Source: Bacteroidia bacterium | GTDB lineage: Bacteria; Bacteroidota; Bacteroidia; J057; JAIXKT01 | NCBI GenBank assembly: GCA_026932145.1 | Contig: JAIXKT010000044.1 | Location: 47,770 to 111,769, forward strand | Length of the DNA stretch: 64,000 nt | Reading direction: 5' to 3' | Shown: positions 54,701 through 63,430 of the stretch, piece by piece | Layout: each line of letters starts with the position of its first letter | Position numbering within the stretch: position 1 is the stretch's first letter | Translations under genes and position numbers: made by a program | Notes under the pieces: generated by a model | The model's database searches: none | Told to the model about the DNA's origin: nothing | The model's input: the letters and a program-made list of their open reading frames with translations, nothing else

Positions 54701-57700
54701 GCCGATAATTGCTACTACTGAATACGTTCCACTCATAGCAGTAGTAACATTATTAAGAGTTGGATTTTGAGACGTAGAAGTAAAACTATTTGGGCCTGTC
54801 CAGCTATAAGTAGCTCCAGCCACAGTTGATGCTGTTAAATTGACGGTTTGGCCTACACAGTAAGAGCCGCCGCCACCAGCAGTAGGTGTAGTCGGAGCAG
54901 CATTAATCGTTACGGTAACTGTAGCTACGGAACTCGTACAAGTGCCGATAATTGCTACTACTGAATACGTTCCGCTCATGGCGGTAGTAGTGCTGGTAAG
55001 TGTCGGATTTTGAGACGTAGAAGTAAAGCTATTTGGGCCTGTCCAACTATAAGTAGCTCCAACCACAGTTGATGCCGTTAAATTAACTGATTGGCCGGCA
55101 CAATAAGTACCGCCGCCACCGGCGGTAGGAGTAGTCGGAGCAGCATTAATCGTTACGGTAACTGTAGCTACGGAACTCGTACAAGTGCCGATAATTGCTA
55201 CTACTGAATACGTTCCGCTCATGGCGGTAGTAACGTTGGTAAGAGCTGGATTTTGAGGCGTAGAAGTATAACTATTTGGGCCTGTCCAGCTATAAGTAGC
55301 TCCAGCCACAGTTGATGCTGTTAAATTGACGGTTTGGCCTACACAGTAAGAGCCGCCGCCACCGGCGGTAGGTGTAGTTGGTTTTGTATTAACAGTTACC
55401 GACATTGATGCGGTTGCACTTGTGCAAGTTCCACTGACAGTAAACAAATTATAGGTTCCGGATGCTGCCGCAGTCGCATTTAGAATGTTTGGATTTTGCA
55501 GACCGGAGGTAAAACCATTTGGGCCGCTCCAACTGTACGTAGTAGCTCCGGCGGTAGAACAAGTAAGTTTTAACGTATCTCCGGCACAAATTGGAGAATT
55601 ACTGCTGATGGGGGGAGTTCCGGAACCTACCGTAACTGTGATAGAAGCAGTAGCAGAAGTACAGCCATTTAAAGTGTAAAAGCAAGTATAAGTACCTGAC
55701 ATCAAGCCGTTTGCATTCAATCTATTTGGATTTTGAGAGGTTGATGTGTAACCACTTGGACCGTTCCAGCGGAATAAAGCTCCCGAAATATTATTAGCTC
55801 GTAATTTTAATGAATCTCCTGGGCAAACTGGAGAATTGCTGCTAATGGTGGGAGCCGGTAAACTGCCTATTGAAACAGTAACATTAGCTACTGCCGAAGT
55901 ACAGGTGCCAACAATTACCACACAGTTATAAACTCCTGAATCAGCAGTTGTTACACCCAGTCTATTGGGATTTTGATTGGTTGAAGTAAAAGCATTTGGC
56001 CCCGTCCAATAATATGATGCGCCTACAACTGTATTTGCTGTTAAGTTAAGGTCTTGCCCTGGGCAAAGCGGGCTGTTACTTCCAATAGTAGGAGCAGATT
56101 GTCCACTATTAACCACTACTGTTACCGACTTCGTTAAACTGGTACACCCACCCGCAATCGTAACTACATCATAAGTACCTGCGTGAGCGGCTGTTACATT
56201 AGAAATTGATGGATTTTGAGTAGTTGAATAATAACCGCCGGGTCCTGTCCATAAATAGGAAGCTCCGGCAACGTTACTGGCATTTAGTTGCAAGGTTGCA
56301 CCTACGCACACAGGAGAGTTAGAGGACGCTGTTGCCGGCGGGTTGGGAGCCGGATTAATGGTTACAACAGTAGTTGCAACATTACTGGAGCAGCCTCCGG
56401 TAATAGCATACGCACTGTAAGTGCCGGCAGCGGCAGTGGTAACTCCGGTAATAGTCGGATTTTGACTCGTTGAAGTAAAACCATTTGGCCCTGACCAATA
56501 ATAAGAAGTTGCGCCGGCAACGTTTGAAGCAATTAGCTGTAAATCTTCATTAGCACAGATAGGGCTGTTATTGTTGGCAATAGGCGGATTTGGCTTGTTA
56601 TCAACTGTTACATTAACAGAGCAAACGGCACTGGTACATCCGCTTACGATAGAAACAACTGAATATGTGCCGGACATTGCTGTAGTAACATTTAGGCGGG
56701 ATGGATTTTGGCTGGTAGAGGTATAGCCACTGGGGCCTGTCCAGTAAAATGCGGCTCCTAAATTGCTGCTGTTTGCCTGTAAATTTAGATTTGCACCTAC
56801 GCAAAGCGGGCTGTTACTGGCGCAAGAAGGCGTTGCCGGATTAACGATTGTGATAACCGTAACACTTTGATTTCCAGTAACTGAAGGGTTGTTTGAAATA
56901 ACTCGAATACGATAGTTTGTACCAGAAGTTTGGCCGGAGGGGATTGTTCCACTAATAGTTCCGGAATTTGCAGTGCTGTTCAACGTTCCTAAGATTACCG
57001 GAGCGCTGAAACTTCCACTTGCATCAGATAATTGAGCTGTGTAAACATTACCGGCATTAAATGTTCCACTAGATGTAAATGGAATTGAGATAGAGCTACC
57101 GGCGCAATAGCTTGATGGATTCAGGATGTCGGTCGTGATGCTGTTAGCAACAACTGGTACGATTACTAAAAATTCATCTATTGCTAATGGCGGGTCGCTA
57201 CCGTTACTGCCTGCTGTAAACTGAAAACCGAAACGTAAGTTAGATTGGTTGTCAAATATTGCGTTTGTAAAACTTTCGCTTTTCCATGTAGCTTGGTTTC
57301 GCATCTGGCCACCGGTACCAACTGAAGTATATTGAGTCCATGAGGTTCCGCCGTCTGTACTATACCAGAATTTGCCATAAGAGGCTGTTCCTCCTTTGCA
57401 TAGCCAGTAAAACTTTACCGTTACACTTGTTTGGCCGGAGGTGTTGATTACCGGAGAGCGTGTAAAAAAGCTTTGTGTAGCTGAGCAATTTCCACTGCCA
57501 GCCGTCTGAAAATTAGCATTCAAGATACCTTGTTGCTGGGCAAAGTCAGAGAGGATGTGCATATAATAGCTTTGCGGGTTACCGGTAATGCCCGCCGGCT
57601 GATTCGGGGTATTGGGAATCATCCCAAAAAAGCCGCCTGGATATTCATCGTTTACTGTCCAGAAATTACAATCCCCACCGGCTACACTGCTTTGGTCGCT

Positions 57701-57844
57701 TGTGTTTAACGTCCAATCCCCCACACCGTTGTTCCACGTTTGTGAATATATCGTGGTTTGAGCCAAAGCCGATTTTATCTGCAAAAAAAGCAGCACACAG
57801 ATTAAAACATAAATGCTTCTATAAATTCGCATAGATGCCGACAT
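51788..57844 (-). CDS. Giant surface protein: 13 Ig-like repeats, PKD and type B sorting domain
   Basis: About 2018 residues. The start MSASMRIYRSIYVLICVLLF is chosen because it leads directly into a signal peptide ending SALAQ; a longer start would cross the -7 promoter motif. N-terminal lectin-like domain (ARCNSTEQ-free; key segment TVKFYWLCKGGTASYGKFWY), then thirteen ~81-residue repeats of pattern SPxCxGxxLxLxAS...YxWTGPNGFTSTSQNP...SGTYSVVAI.GxCTS. A degenerate 14th follows, then CARDB/Ig-like segments, a PKD domain (SNWHFGDRIYSNIANPTHRY) and the type B CTD from FIPNTFTPNGDGRNDQF to GTITLIR. Adhesin or surface-layer role is inferred. Copies 7-9 are nearly identical. Confidence 0.9.
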   Translation of the reverse strand: MSASMRIYRSIYVLICVLLFLQIKSALAQTTIYSQTWNNGVGDWTLNTSDQSSVAGGDCNFWTVNDEYPGGFFGMIPNTPNQPAGITGNPQSYYMHILSDFAQQQGILNANFQTAGSGNCSATQSFFTRSPVINTSGQTSVTVKFYWLCKGGTASYGKFWYSTDGGTSWTQYTSVGTGGQMRNQATWKSESFTNAIFDNQSNLRFGFQFTAGSNGSDPPLAIDEFLVIVPVVANSITTDILNPSSYCAGSSISIPFTSSGTFNAGNVYTAQLSDASGSFSAPVILGTLNSTANSGTISGTIPSGQTSGTNYRIRVISNNPSVTGNQSVTVITIVNPATPSCASNSPLCVGANLNLQANSSNLGAAFYWTGPSGYTSTSQNPSRLNVTTAMSGTYSVVSIVSGCTSAVCSVNVTVDNKPNPPIANNNSPICANEDLQLIASNVAGATSYYWSGPNGFTSTSQNPTITGVTTAAAGTYSAYAITGGCSSNVATTVVTINPAPNPPATASSNSPVCVGATLQLNASNVAGASYLWTGPGGYYSTTQNPSISNVTAAHAGTYDVVTIAGGCTSLTKSVTVVVNSGQSAPTIGSNSPLCPGQDLNLTANTVVGASYYWTGPNAFTSTNQNPNRLGVTTADSGVYNCVVIVGTCTSAVANVTVSIGSLPAPTISSNSPVCPGDSLKLRANNISGALFRWNGPSGYTSTSQNPNRLNANGLMSGTYTCFYTLNGCTSATASITVTVGSGTPPISSNSPICAGDTLKLTCSTAGATTYSWSGPNGFTSGLQNPNILNATAAASGTYNLFTVSGTCTSATASMSVTVNTKPTTPTAGGGGSYCVGQTVNLTASTVAGATYSWTGPNSYTSTPQNPALTNVTTAMSGTYSVVAIIGTCTSSVATVTVTINAAPTTPTAGGGGTYCAGQSVNLTASTVVGATYSWTGPNSFTSTSQNPTLTSTTTAMSGTYSVVAIIGTCTSSVATVTVTINAAPTTPTAGGGGSYCVGQTVNLTASTVAGATYSWTGPNSFTSTSQNPTLNNVTTAMSGTYSVVAIIGTCTSSVATTTITVNTTPAAPAAGGNPAVCSGDTIHLTASTVAGATYRWMGPNGFNSTVQNPLIPNSTTAMSGTYSVVAIAGACTSAATTVTITVNPSPASPVASNNSPVCEGGSVNLTASTVTGATYYWAGPNGFNSTLQNPTLTNVLPASNGNYTVVAISGGCTSSVATTTVGVVPTSTSPTINSNSPVCEGDTLFLSTPTIPSGTYVWTGSNGFTSSANNPTIANVTLSDSGTYSLYVIAASCTSLTGSVVIAVNPKPAAPLASNSGPVCEGSNVQLTATTVTGATYVWRGPNGFSSALQNPTLNTVTIADSGVYSVRAIVNGCTSDSSATTVIVNTIPSVPVITSPSQVCVGDTLLLRISNYDLNVSYSWTDPSGNPISGTSGDSLLITSANTSQAGVYSVSATKNSCSSSANSAVINVVDCSALIIDAVSNTTICWDSTFVVRFHIEKTTPNAGNQYTLEISDASGSFASATVLATISSTQVNDSFVVTMPNTVFPGTGYRLRVLSSSPMLTSAPNSVDITVQDCSFPTITTNNPVILAYCAGDTMLIPFTTTGTFQAGNSFRVELSDSTGSFATPTVLIPLNQTSPLQVVLPNSSAYGIGYRVRVFGTAPSVTGTGNGTDLTIFARPVAGTVSSTQVICTGADVVLRLNGAIGTIQWQTSVDSVNFVDVSGANTDTLFVSSVTSRVYYRVSVSNGVCTPAYSNVVRIGVVPPPLAGFIHGEGTICFNTGGTWTLTMYSGTIQWQSSTDGTTFNDIPGETDSTLTFNNLTTTTYIRSLVTRTGCATDTTGILTISVLPEVQANFTASKDTVIMPNAEIQFTNTSAPAGNSNWHFGDRIYSNIANPTHRYNAQGTYQVELIYVTAQGCADTVVKTIVVLSEQPDFFIPNTFTPNGDGRNDQFAPIYGNTYTGYVMQVYDRWGQLVVERNNNSWDGADNPEGVYVYVIKAKTTSGGEETFYGTITLIR
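53670..56840 (-). repeat. Array of thirteen ~243-bp repeats inside the giant surface gene
   Basis: In the translation, thirteen consecutive units of about 81 residues each carry a paired Cys (near the start and in GxCTS) and the core WTGPNGFTSTSQNP. Units are 243 bp apart in the DNA. Most have diverged; the central three have not. Confidence 0.85.
54651..55380 (-). repeat. Three nearly identical 243-bp units (recent tandem duplication)
   Basis: The string GCTACGGAACTCGTACAAGT recurs at 54681, 54924 and 55167, exactly 243 bp apart, with long identical surroundings. The encoded segment TCTSSVATVTVTINAAPTTP repeats unchanged in two units. Confidence 0.9.
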
Positions 57845-57878
57845 ATTTTTTATTTTTAATGTTTTTATAATTATAAGG

Positions 57879-57886
57879 CAAAAGTA
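57879..57886 (-). promoter_or_regulatory. -7 element of the giant surface gene
   Basis: On the minus strand TACTTTTG fits TAnnTTTG, 35 bases before the chosen start codon. No clear -33 TTTG is seen. Confidence 0.45.
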
Positions 57887-58106
57887 AGAATGTTTTTTGG
57901 GTTTGATGATTTTTTCCCATTTGAACAGCAATAAAATCATGTTCAGGCGGCATTAAATCTTTCTTTTGGCTCATAGATTTAACAAAAATAAAATTGAATA
58001 TTGCTAAAACGGCATAAAGCAGCTTATGGTTTTGCCTGATTTATGGTTGTTGGTTTTCTTACTCTGGGTTAATTTTGCTGTTGTTTTAGCATTCTTTGAT
58101 AAGTAT

Positions 58107-58469
58107 TTAGGTATTCAATAGATTTTCTAAAAAAGGTTTTAAGACCAGAACGTGATTATGTTCTGTATCTTTGGTTGAATAAATGAGCGTTATTACCTGA
58201 TATTGTGTCATATTTTTTGCAAAATTCTTCACTACATCAGATTCCTGCAATTCCTGACTATACAAAGATTTGAATTTTTCCCAATTATTAATTTTGTTTT
58301 GATGAAACCATTGGCGGAGAGATGTGGAAGGGGCAAGCTGTTTTTCCCAAATATCATATTTCAACTTTTCTTTTTTTATTCCTCGTGGCCAAAGGCCGTC
58401 AACTAATATTCTAACTCCGTCTTCTACGCTGTATGGGTCATAAACTCTTTTTGTTTTAACTTGTGTCAT
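58107..58469 (-). CDS. DUF488 family protein
   Basis: 120 residues. KTKRVYDPYSVEDGVRILVD, GLWPRGIKKEKLKYDIWEKQ, PSTSLRQWFHQN and VITLIYSTKDTEHNHVLVLK match DUF488, a small alpha/beta family of uncertain function. Free-standing gene, with 166 bp of AT-rich DNA between it and the upstream end of the giant gene. Confidence 0.9.
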   Translation of the reverse strand: MTQVKTKRVYDPYSVEDGVRILVDGLWPRGIKKEKLKYDIWEKQLAPSTSLRQWFHQNKINNWEKFKSLYSQELQESDVVKNFAKNMTQYQVITLIYSTKDTEHNHVLVLKPFLENLLNT

Positions 58470-58584
58470 GATTATTGGGTGAATTAGATTTTACAATACT
58501 TTACTAAAAACGCAAATGAGTGTTTTATTTTCAGCAGAAGAAGTGATTAAAATCCTTAATAAAACCCTGAATATCAGTATGATT

Positions 58585-58926
58585 TTATTGTATTTCTTTT
58601 TCAAGATTATTTGTGGCCATACTTAGGTTGCTGAACAATAACTCGTGGTTATTTTCTATATTTTTGAGGAATCCTTTTGGGAGGTGATTCCAGTCAAATA
58701 GTTCTACCAATATAGGGATATTGCTTTGCTGTATTTTGGCTTTTAGGTTTAGAAAAGTTTCGTTGGATAGTTTTTGTAGGTTATGGGTTCGGATTACTAA
58801 GTCGAGGTCGCTACCTTCGTGGGCTTCTCCGCTTACGCGGCTGCCGAATGCCCAGATTTCTACCGGTATGTTTAAGGTACTGAAAATAGCTAATAGGCTT
58901 TTTTTATCTTTATCTCTCAAAATCAT
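58585..58926 (-). CDS. mntA: MNT-type nucleotidyltransferase (antitoxin of a MNT/HEPN pair)
   Basis: 113 residues of minimal nucleotidyltransferase fold: WAFGSRVSGEAHEGSDLDLV supplies the GS and DxD motif, and ILVELFDWNHLP is the likely third acidic position. In MntA-HepT systems this enzyme AMPylates the HEPN toxin and silences it. The 17-base overlap with the HEPN gene indicates a single operon. The HEPN-first order seen here is common. Confidence 0.88.
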   Translation of the reverse strand: MILRDKDKKSLLAIFSTLNIPVEIWAFGSRVSGEAHEGSDLDLVIRTHNLQKLSNETFLNLKAKIQQSNIPILVELFDWNHLPKGFLKNIENNHELLFSNLSMATNNLEKEIQ

Positions 58927-59350
58927 GGTTTTGACGTTTGATGGCTTTAGCTATTTGTTTTGCATCTGCGATAAACTTGGGCAGCAAAACCAACATCCCT
59001 TCGGCAAATTTTGCTCCATAATCATGGGTAGTGTTGTTTCTATTTTCGCGATACTCCAAAAACCTTTCAGACAAATCAATAGAGATAATGCTTCTGATAA
59101 CAGCCTGCCGAAATACATCTTTAAAAAACAACCTATCTACTGCTCTTGATGTATAAAAATATGGTTTTAAGGCTTTTCTGAGGAGTTTACCGCTTTGTTC
59201 TAAAATTATTTCAAACTCTTTGATACAAGCTAAGCGATACATATCGTAGTCAATATCTTCTGGGTCTGTTTGAAGCAGTAAATCATACGCTTTTTCTAAG
59301 GTTTTGATACAACGTTCATAATAGGTGGTGTCTAAGTTCATCTTATCCAT
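58910..59350 (-). CDS. hepT: HEPN-domain protein (nucleotidyltransferase-substrate-binding, toxin)
   Basis: 146 residues, all-helical, HI0074-like: YYERCIKTLEKAYDLLLQTD, KEFEIILEQSGKLLRKALKP and the R-x4-H motif in YRENRNNTTHDYG. The motif can form an RNase site; AMPylation of a nearby Tyr by MntA would inactivate it. It is followed by the overlapping MNT gene. A perfect hairpin lies just upstream (59370). Confidence 0.87.
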   Translation of the reverse strand: MDKMNLDTTYYERCIKTLEKAYDLLLQTDPEDIDYDMYRLACIKEFEIILEQSGKLLRKALKPYFYTSRAVDRLFFKDVFRQAVIRSIISIDLSERFLEYRENRNNTTHDYGAKFAEGMLVLLPKFIADAKQIAKAIKRQNHDFER

Positions 59351-59369
59351 ATTCGGGTTTGGTTTTAAT

Positions 59370-59407
59370 GATACAGTCCGAGAATGCTTGCATTCTCGGA
59401 CTGTATC
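59370..59407. repeat. Perfect 18-bp palindromic hairpin
   Basis: GATACAGTCCGAGAATGC, two bases TT, then its exact complement. In RNA the plus strand would end in a CUUG tetraloop. No T run follows on either strand, so it is not a classic terminator. It lies between the aminotransferase and HEPN genes. Confidence 0.85.
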
Positions 59408-59455
59408 GGGTTCAACTTCTCTATGCCAAAGTTGTGGCTCTATATTTGAATGTTT

Positions 59456-60796
59456 TTATGCTTCTATTTCGGACAAGATTTTATCCATAGCTACAATGGC
59501 TTTGTCTATATCTTGTTTTTCGGTAATCAGGGCTGGGCGGAATCGGACTGTTTTTTGTGCACAGCCTAAAAACATGATATTTTGCTCTAATCCTTTTTTG
59601 ATAAATTGGTTTCGTTGTTCTGAGGTAGGTAAATCTATGGCGCACATTAGCCCTCTGCCGCGAACATTAGATACTCCGGGATGAGATGCTGCTACGGTGC
59701 TAAGCTGCTCTATCAGATAATTGCCGTTGTGTTCTACTTGATTTACGAGGCCGTCTTCTTCAATAATCTGTAAGACTTTATCAGCGCGCACCATATCGGC
59801 TAAGTTTCCACCCCAAGTAGAGTTGATACGGGAAGGTACTTTAAAGCAATTGGTTTCAATCTCGTCTATTCGTTCGCTAACGATGATACCGCAAACCTGC
59901 ATTTTTTTACCAAAACAGACAATATCCGGTCTGGCTTTTTCGCCGAAGTGCTCATGTGCCCAGAATTTTCCGGTAAGCCCAACGCCGGTTTGGACTTCAT
60001 CATAAATTAAAATACATTCGTTTTCATCACATAATTGACGTAGTGTTTCAAAAAATTCTCTACGAAAATGGTTATCACCGCCTTCTGCCTGAATAGGTTC
60101 AATCACTATGGAGCATATTTCATCTGGATATTGACGGAAAGCCTGCTTGATTTGAGCTATCGAAAGGGCTTCTCTTCTGAGTAAATCTTCATGATTTTCA
60201 TCCGAAAAAGGAAAAACGATTTTAGGGTTTAGTACTCGTGGCCAGTCAAATTTTTCAAAATAACGTACTTTCGCTGGGTCTGTATTTGTAAGGCTCATCG
60301 TGTAGCCGGTGCGGCCATGAAATGCCTCTTCAAAATGAATCACGCGGGTGCCGACCTCTTTACGATAGCCTTTTTGAAAGTTCTTTTGCACTTTCCAATC
60401 CATTGCTACTTTTATGGCGTTTTCAACGGCAAGAGCGCCTCCGGAAATAAAAAACGCATATTTCAGATAAGAGGGTACTGCTACACGGGAAAAGGTCTTC
60501 ACAAAGTTAGCATACTGAGTAGTGTACACATCTGAGTTTGAAGGATTTGAAAGTGCCGCCAATAATAAGTTCTCCTTAAAAATTGCATCTGAAATCATTT
60601 TGGGGTGGTTATACCCAATAGGCAGGGAGGCGAAGCAAGTAAAAAAATCTAACAACTCGCGCTCGTACTTGGAATCATACATATAGACTCCATGACTCTT
60701 AGCTAAGTCTAACGTTAAGTCGTAGCCGTCTTTCAAAATCAACTTTTTGAGAACGGTATCCACTTCGCGGGGGGTTATCGTAATTTGGTATGACAT
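59456..60796 (-). CDS. lat: L-lysine 6-aminotransferase
   Basis: 446-residue class III PLP aminotransferase. N-terminal LILKDGYDLTLDLAKSHGVY, FFTCFASLPIGYNHPKM, VIHFEEAFHGRTGYTMSLTN, IEPIQAEGGDNHFRREFFET, LIYDEVQTGVGLTGKFWAHE and the PLP lysine in CFGKKMQVCGIIV are those of LAT. It moves the epsilon-amino group of lysine to 2-oxoglutarate to give the semialdehyde, a lysine-catabolism step. Start ATG at 60796. Divergent from purM across 223 bp. Confidence 0.92.
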   Translation of the reverse strand: MSYQITITPREVDTVLKKLILKDGYDLTLDLAKSHGVYMYDSKYERELLDFFTCFASLPIGYNHPKMISDAIFKENLLLAALSNPSNSDVYTTQYANFVKTFSRVAVPSYLKYAFFISGGALAVENAIKVAMDWKVQKNFQKGYRKEVGTRVIHFEEAFHGRTGYTMSLTNTDPAKVRYFEKFDWPRVLNPKIVFPFSDENHEDLLRREALSIAQIKQAFRQYPDEICSIVIEPIQAEGGDNHFRREFFETLRQLCDENECILIYDEVQTGVGLTGKFWAHEHFGEKARPDIVCFGKKMQVCGIIVSERIDEIETNCFKVPSRINSTWGGNLADMVRADKVLQIIEEDGLVNQVEHNGNYLIEQLSTVAASHPGVSNVRGRGLMCAIDLPTSEQRNQFIKKGLEQNIMFLGCAQKTVRFRPALITEKQDIDKAIVAMDKILSEIEA

Positions 60797-61019
60797 AATA
60801 AAAAAGATTTAAGTAAATCCAATATTTTTTTTGCAAAGTTAGTAATTTTTTTCTAACAAAATCCGCTTAGTCTAAGATTTTTGGTTAGTCAAAAACATTA
60901 TTCGCTCATAATCAATAAGTTATATGTTTTTAATATTAGGTTTTGTTTTAGAAGCAACTTCGGTTGATTTATACTTTTTGAGGATGTTTTTTATTCCATA
61001 AGGTTTTGCAAATTTGCGT

Positions 61020-62183
61020 ATGGATTATTATGCACTTCGGGGAGTATCGTCGGGTAAAGAAGATATTCACAAGGCGATTGCTCATTTAGATAAAGGTTTA
61101 TTTCCCAATGCTTTTTGCAAAATATTACCGGATTATTTGGGCTCTGATGAAAATTATTGTTCATTGATGCACGCTGATGGTGCCGGCACCAAGAGTTCGT
61201 TGGCTTATTTATATTGGCGGGAAACCGGCGACTTATCCGTTTGGCGTGGAATTGCCCAAGATGCTGTGGTTATGAATACAGACGACTTACTCTGCGCCGG
61301 TGTTACTCATGAAGGGTTGATATTGTCCAGCACTATCGGGCGGAATCGCCGCTACATCCCCGGAGAGGTTATCGCAGAAATCATCAGTGGATTTGAAGAA
61401 ATAGGAGACTTCTTTTCCCAATTGGGGATGCCTATTTACAGAGCCGGCGGAGAAACTGCTGATGTAGGCGATCTTGTACGAACTATTATCGTTGATGCAA
61501 CCGTAACTACCCGGATTTTACGGAAAAACGTTATTTCTAATGCCAAAATCAGCCCTGAATCCGTCATTGTTGGAATCGCCTCTGATGGCCAAGCCTCTTA
61601 TGAAACCAGCTACAATTCCGGCATCGGGAGCAACGGACTTACCAGCGCCAGACACGACCTGTTTTGCCATGAATATACCACAACCTATCCGGAATCTTTT
61701 GATCATCTATTAGACCCAAAGGCTGCTTATGTGGGAAAATATCGCGTAACGGATATTCATCCAGAATTATCTATAACCATTGGAAAGTTAGCCCTTTCTC
61801 CTACTCGAACTTATGCACCTTTTTTGTTATTGATAATCAATGAACTAAGGGATAAAATTCACGGACTTATTCATTGCACTGGTGGGGGGCAAACAAAGTG
61901 CCTGCATTTTATAGATAAACTGCATATCGTTAAAAACAATCTATTTCCGGTTCCCCCTATATTTCAACTTATTCAGCAAACGATGCCCACACCTTGGTCG
62001 GCGATGTATAAAACTTTTAATATGGGGCATCGTCTTGAAATTTATACGGATATTCAAACTGCAAACCAAATCATTCAGGCAGCACATTCTTTCAACCTAA
62101 AAGCTCAAGTTATAGGATTTTGTGAGCCTTCAGCCCACAAAAAACTCACCATACAGGTTGGAGATTCCTGCTACGAATATTGA
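61020..62183 (+). CDS. purM: Phosphoribosylformylglycinamidine cyclo-ligase (AIR synthase)
   Basis: 387 residues, the long Bacteroidota form. ALRGVSSGKEDIHKAIAHLD, LMHADGAGTKSSLAYLYWRE, QDAVVMNTDDLLCAGVTHEG, YRAGGETADVGDLVRTIIVD, GIASDGQASYETSYNSGIGS and LIHCTGGGQTKCLHF show the PurM/PurL fold. Makes AIR in purine synthesis. ATG at 61020 is chosen over a TTG six bases upstream. Confidence 0.92.
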   Translation: MDYYALRGVSSGKEDIHKAIAHLDKGLFPNAFCKILPDYLGSDENYCSLMHADGAGTKSSLAYLYWRETGDLSVWRGIAQDAVVMNTDDLLCAGVTHEGLILSSTIGRNRRYIPGEVIAEIISGFEEIGDFFSQLGMPIYRAGGETADVGDLVRTIIVDATVTTRILRKNVISNAKISPESVIVGIASDGQASYETSYNSGIGSNGLTSARHDLFCHEYTTTYPESFDHLLDPKAAYVGKYRVTDIHPELSITIGKLALSPTRTYAPFLLLIINELRDKIHGLIHCTGGGQTKCLHFIDKLHIVKNNLFPVPPIFQLIQQTMPTPWSAMYKTFNMGHRLEIYTDIQTANQIIQAAHSFNLKAQVIGFCEPSAHKKLTIQVGDSCYEY

Positions 62184-62228
62184 TATTCAGGTCGTTTTGT
62201 AGGTAATATTTTTGTTTCTAACTGTATT

Positions 62229-63155
62229 TTAATCATTGTGTTGTAGCATTCCGACATAGGAGTTGTAGCGGGATGTGGCTATTTTTTGATTTTGTACAGC
62301 TTCTTTGACTGCGCAAGCCGGCTCATTCAGATGTAGGCAGTTAGAAAATTTACACTGATGCATCCGACTTCTAATTTCAGGAAACCATTGGCCAATCTCG
62401 TTTTTTTGGAATCCTGTTAAACTAAATTCACGAACACCTGGCGCGTTAATCACTGCCCCTCCCAGATTTGGTAGCTGGTGCATCTCTGCAAAAGTTGTAA
62501 TATGTTTTCCTTGATTACTAAAATTTGATAAACTTCCTACCTTTAAATTTAAACTGGGTTCTGCACGATTTATAATGGTAGATTTTCCGCTACCGGAAAG
62601 TCCAATCAAAAAACTTATCCGATTAGACAATATACCTCGAATGGTATCTTGAGCATTTGTATCTAAAGCAGACAAAGCATAAACATCGTATCCAATTGAT
62701 TCATAGATATTTATATATTTTTTTAATTCTTCATGAAATATCTCGGGAATCAAATCTATTTTGTTGATTATCAACCTTGTAGGAATATGATAGGCTTCTG
62801 CTGTAACCAAAATGCGGTCTATGAAGCCCAAAGTAGTTGCGGGAGAACTTAGGGTTATTATCAGCAGTAGCTGGTCAATATTAGCACAAAGAATATGTTC
62901 TTGTTTAGAGAGGTTCGTTGCTTTACGTAAGATATAGTTCGTTCTGGGCAGTATTTCAGTGATAACGGGTTCTCCGGTAGATTCTCTGGAAATCAGGACT
63001 TTATCACCTACTGCGATGGGATTTGTTGTTTTGAGATTTTGTAATCGGATTTTTCCGCGTAACGTACATTCAATGGGTTTATCAGGGGAATGTTTTAACA
63101 GTACTCGATAAAATGAGCCTACCGAGCGAACGACTGTTCCTTGCCCTAAAAACAT
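62229..63155 (-). CDS. rsgA: Small ribosomal subunit biogenesis GTPase RsgA
   Basis: 308 residues. N-terminal OB domain (FLGQGTVVRSVGSFYRVLLK), circularly permuted GTPase with NKID in LIINKIDLIPE, P-loop FLIGLSGSGKSTIINR and INAPGVREFSLTGF, and C-terminal zinc knuckle CKFSNCLHLNEPACAVKEAV. It matures the 30S subunit. Confidence 0.97.
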   Translation of the reverse strand: MFLGQGTVVRSVGSFYRVLLKHSPDKPIECTLRGKIRLQNLKTTNPIAVGDKVLISRESTGEPVITEILPRTNYILRKATNLSKQEHILCANIDQLLLIITLSSPATTLGFIDRILVTAEAYHIPTRLIINKIDLIPEIFHEELKKYINIYESIGYDVYALSALDTNAQDTIRGILSNRISFLIGLSGSGKSTIINRAEPSLNLKVGSLSNFSNQGKHITTFAEMHQLPNLGGAVINAPGVREFSLTGFQKNEIGQWFPEIRSRMHQCKFSNCLHLNEPACAVKEAVQNQKIATSRYNSYVGMLQHND

Positions 63156-63240
63156 AGTTGTTTTAGAGAAAAATACGGCTGTGTTTTGCTAACCTGCATT
63201 GCGGTAAAAACAAAAGACTACTTGCGTAGTCTTTGATGTG

Positions 63241-63313
63241 TGATTCTGTTGGGATTCGAACCCAAGACCCCTTGATTAAAAGTCAAGTGCTCTACCAGCT
63301 GAGCTACAGAATC
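63241..63313 (-). tRNA. tRNA-Lys (TTT)
   Basis: On the minus strand: acceptor GATTCTG / CAGAATC, D arm GCTCAGCTGGTAGAGC, anticodon loop CTTTTAA with TTT, T arm TTGGGTTCGAATCCCAA, discriminator A. CCA is not encoded. Confidence 0.97.
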
Positions 63314-63340
63314 AACTGAACTCATATTGAAATGATGCCG

Positions 63341-63348
63341 CAAAGTTA
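63341..63348 (-). promoter_or_regulatory. -7 element of tRNA-Lys
   Basis: On the minus strand TAACTTTG matches TAnnTTTG, 27 bases ahead of the mature tRNA. No -33 TTTG at the right distance. Confidence 0.5.
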
Positions 63349-63430
63349 GGAGAAAAAAACTATCCGGCAACAATAAATTATATTTTTTACAAAATGATTT
63401 TCATTGATAATCAGATAGTTAAATTTTTGT

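Noticed and set aside
59370..59407. Classic intrinsic terminator for the aminotransferase gene
   Set aside because: Stem is strong, but neither strand has a T run after it, so only a palindromic hairpin is claimed.
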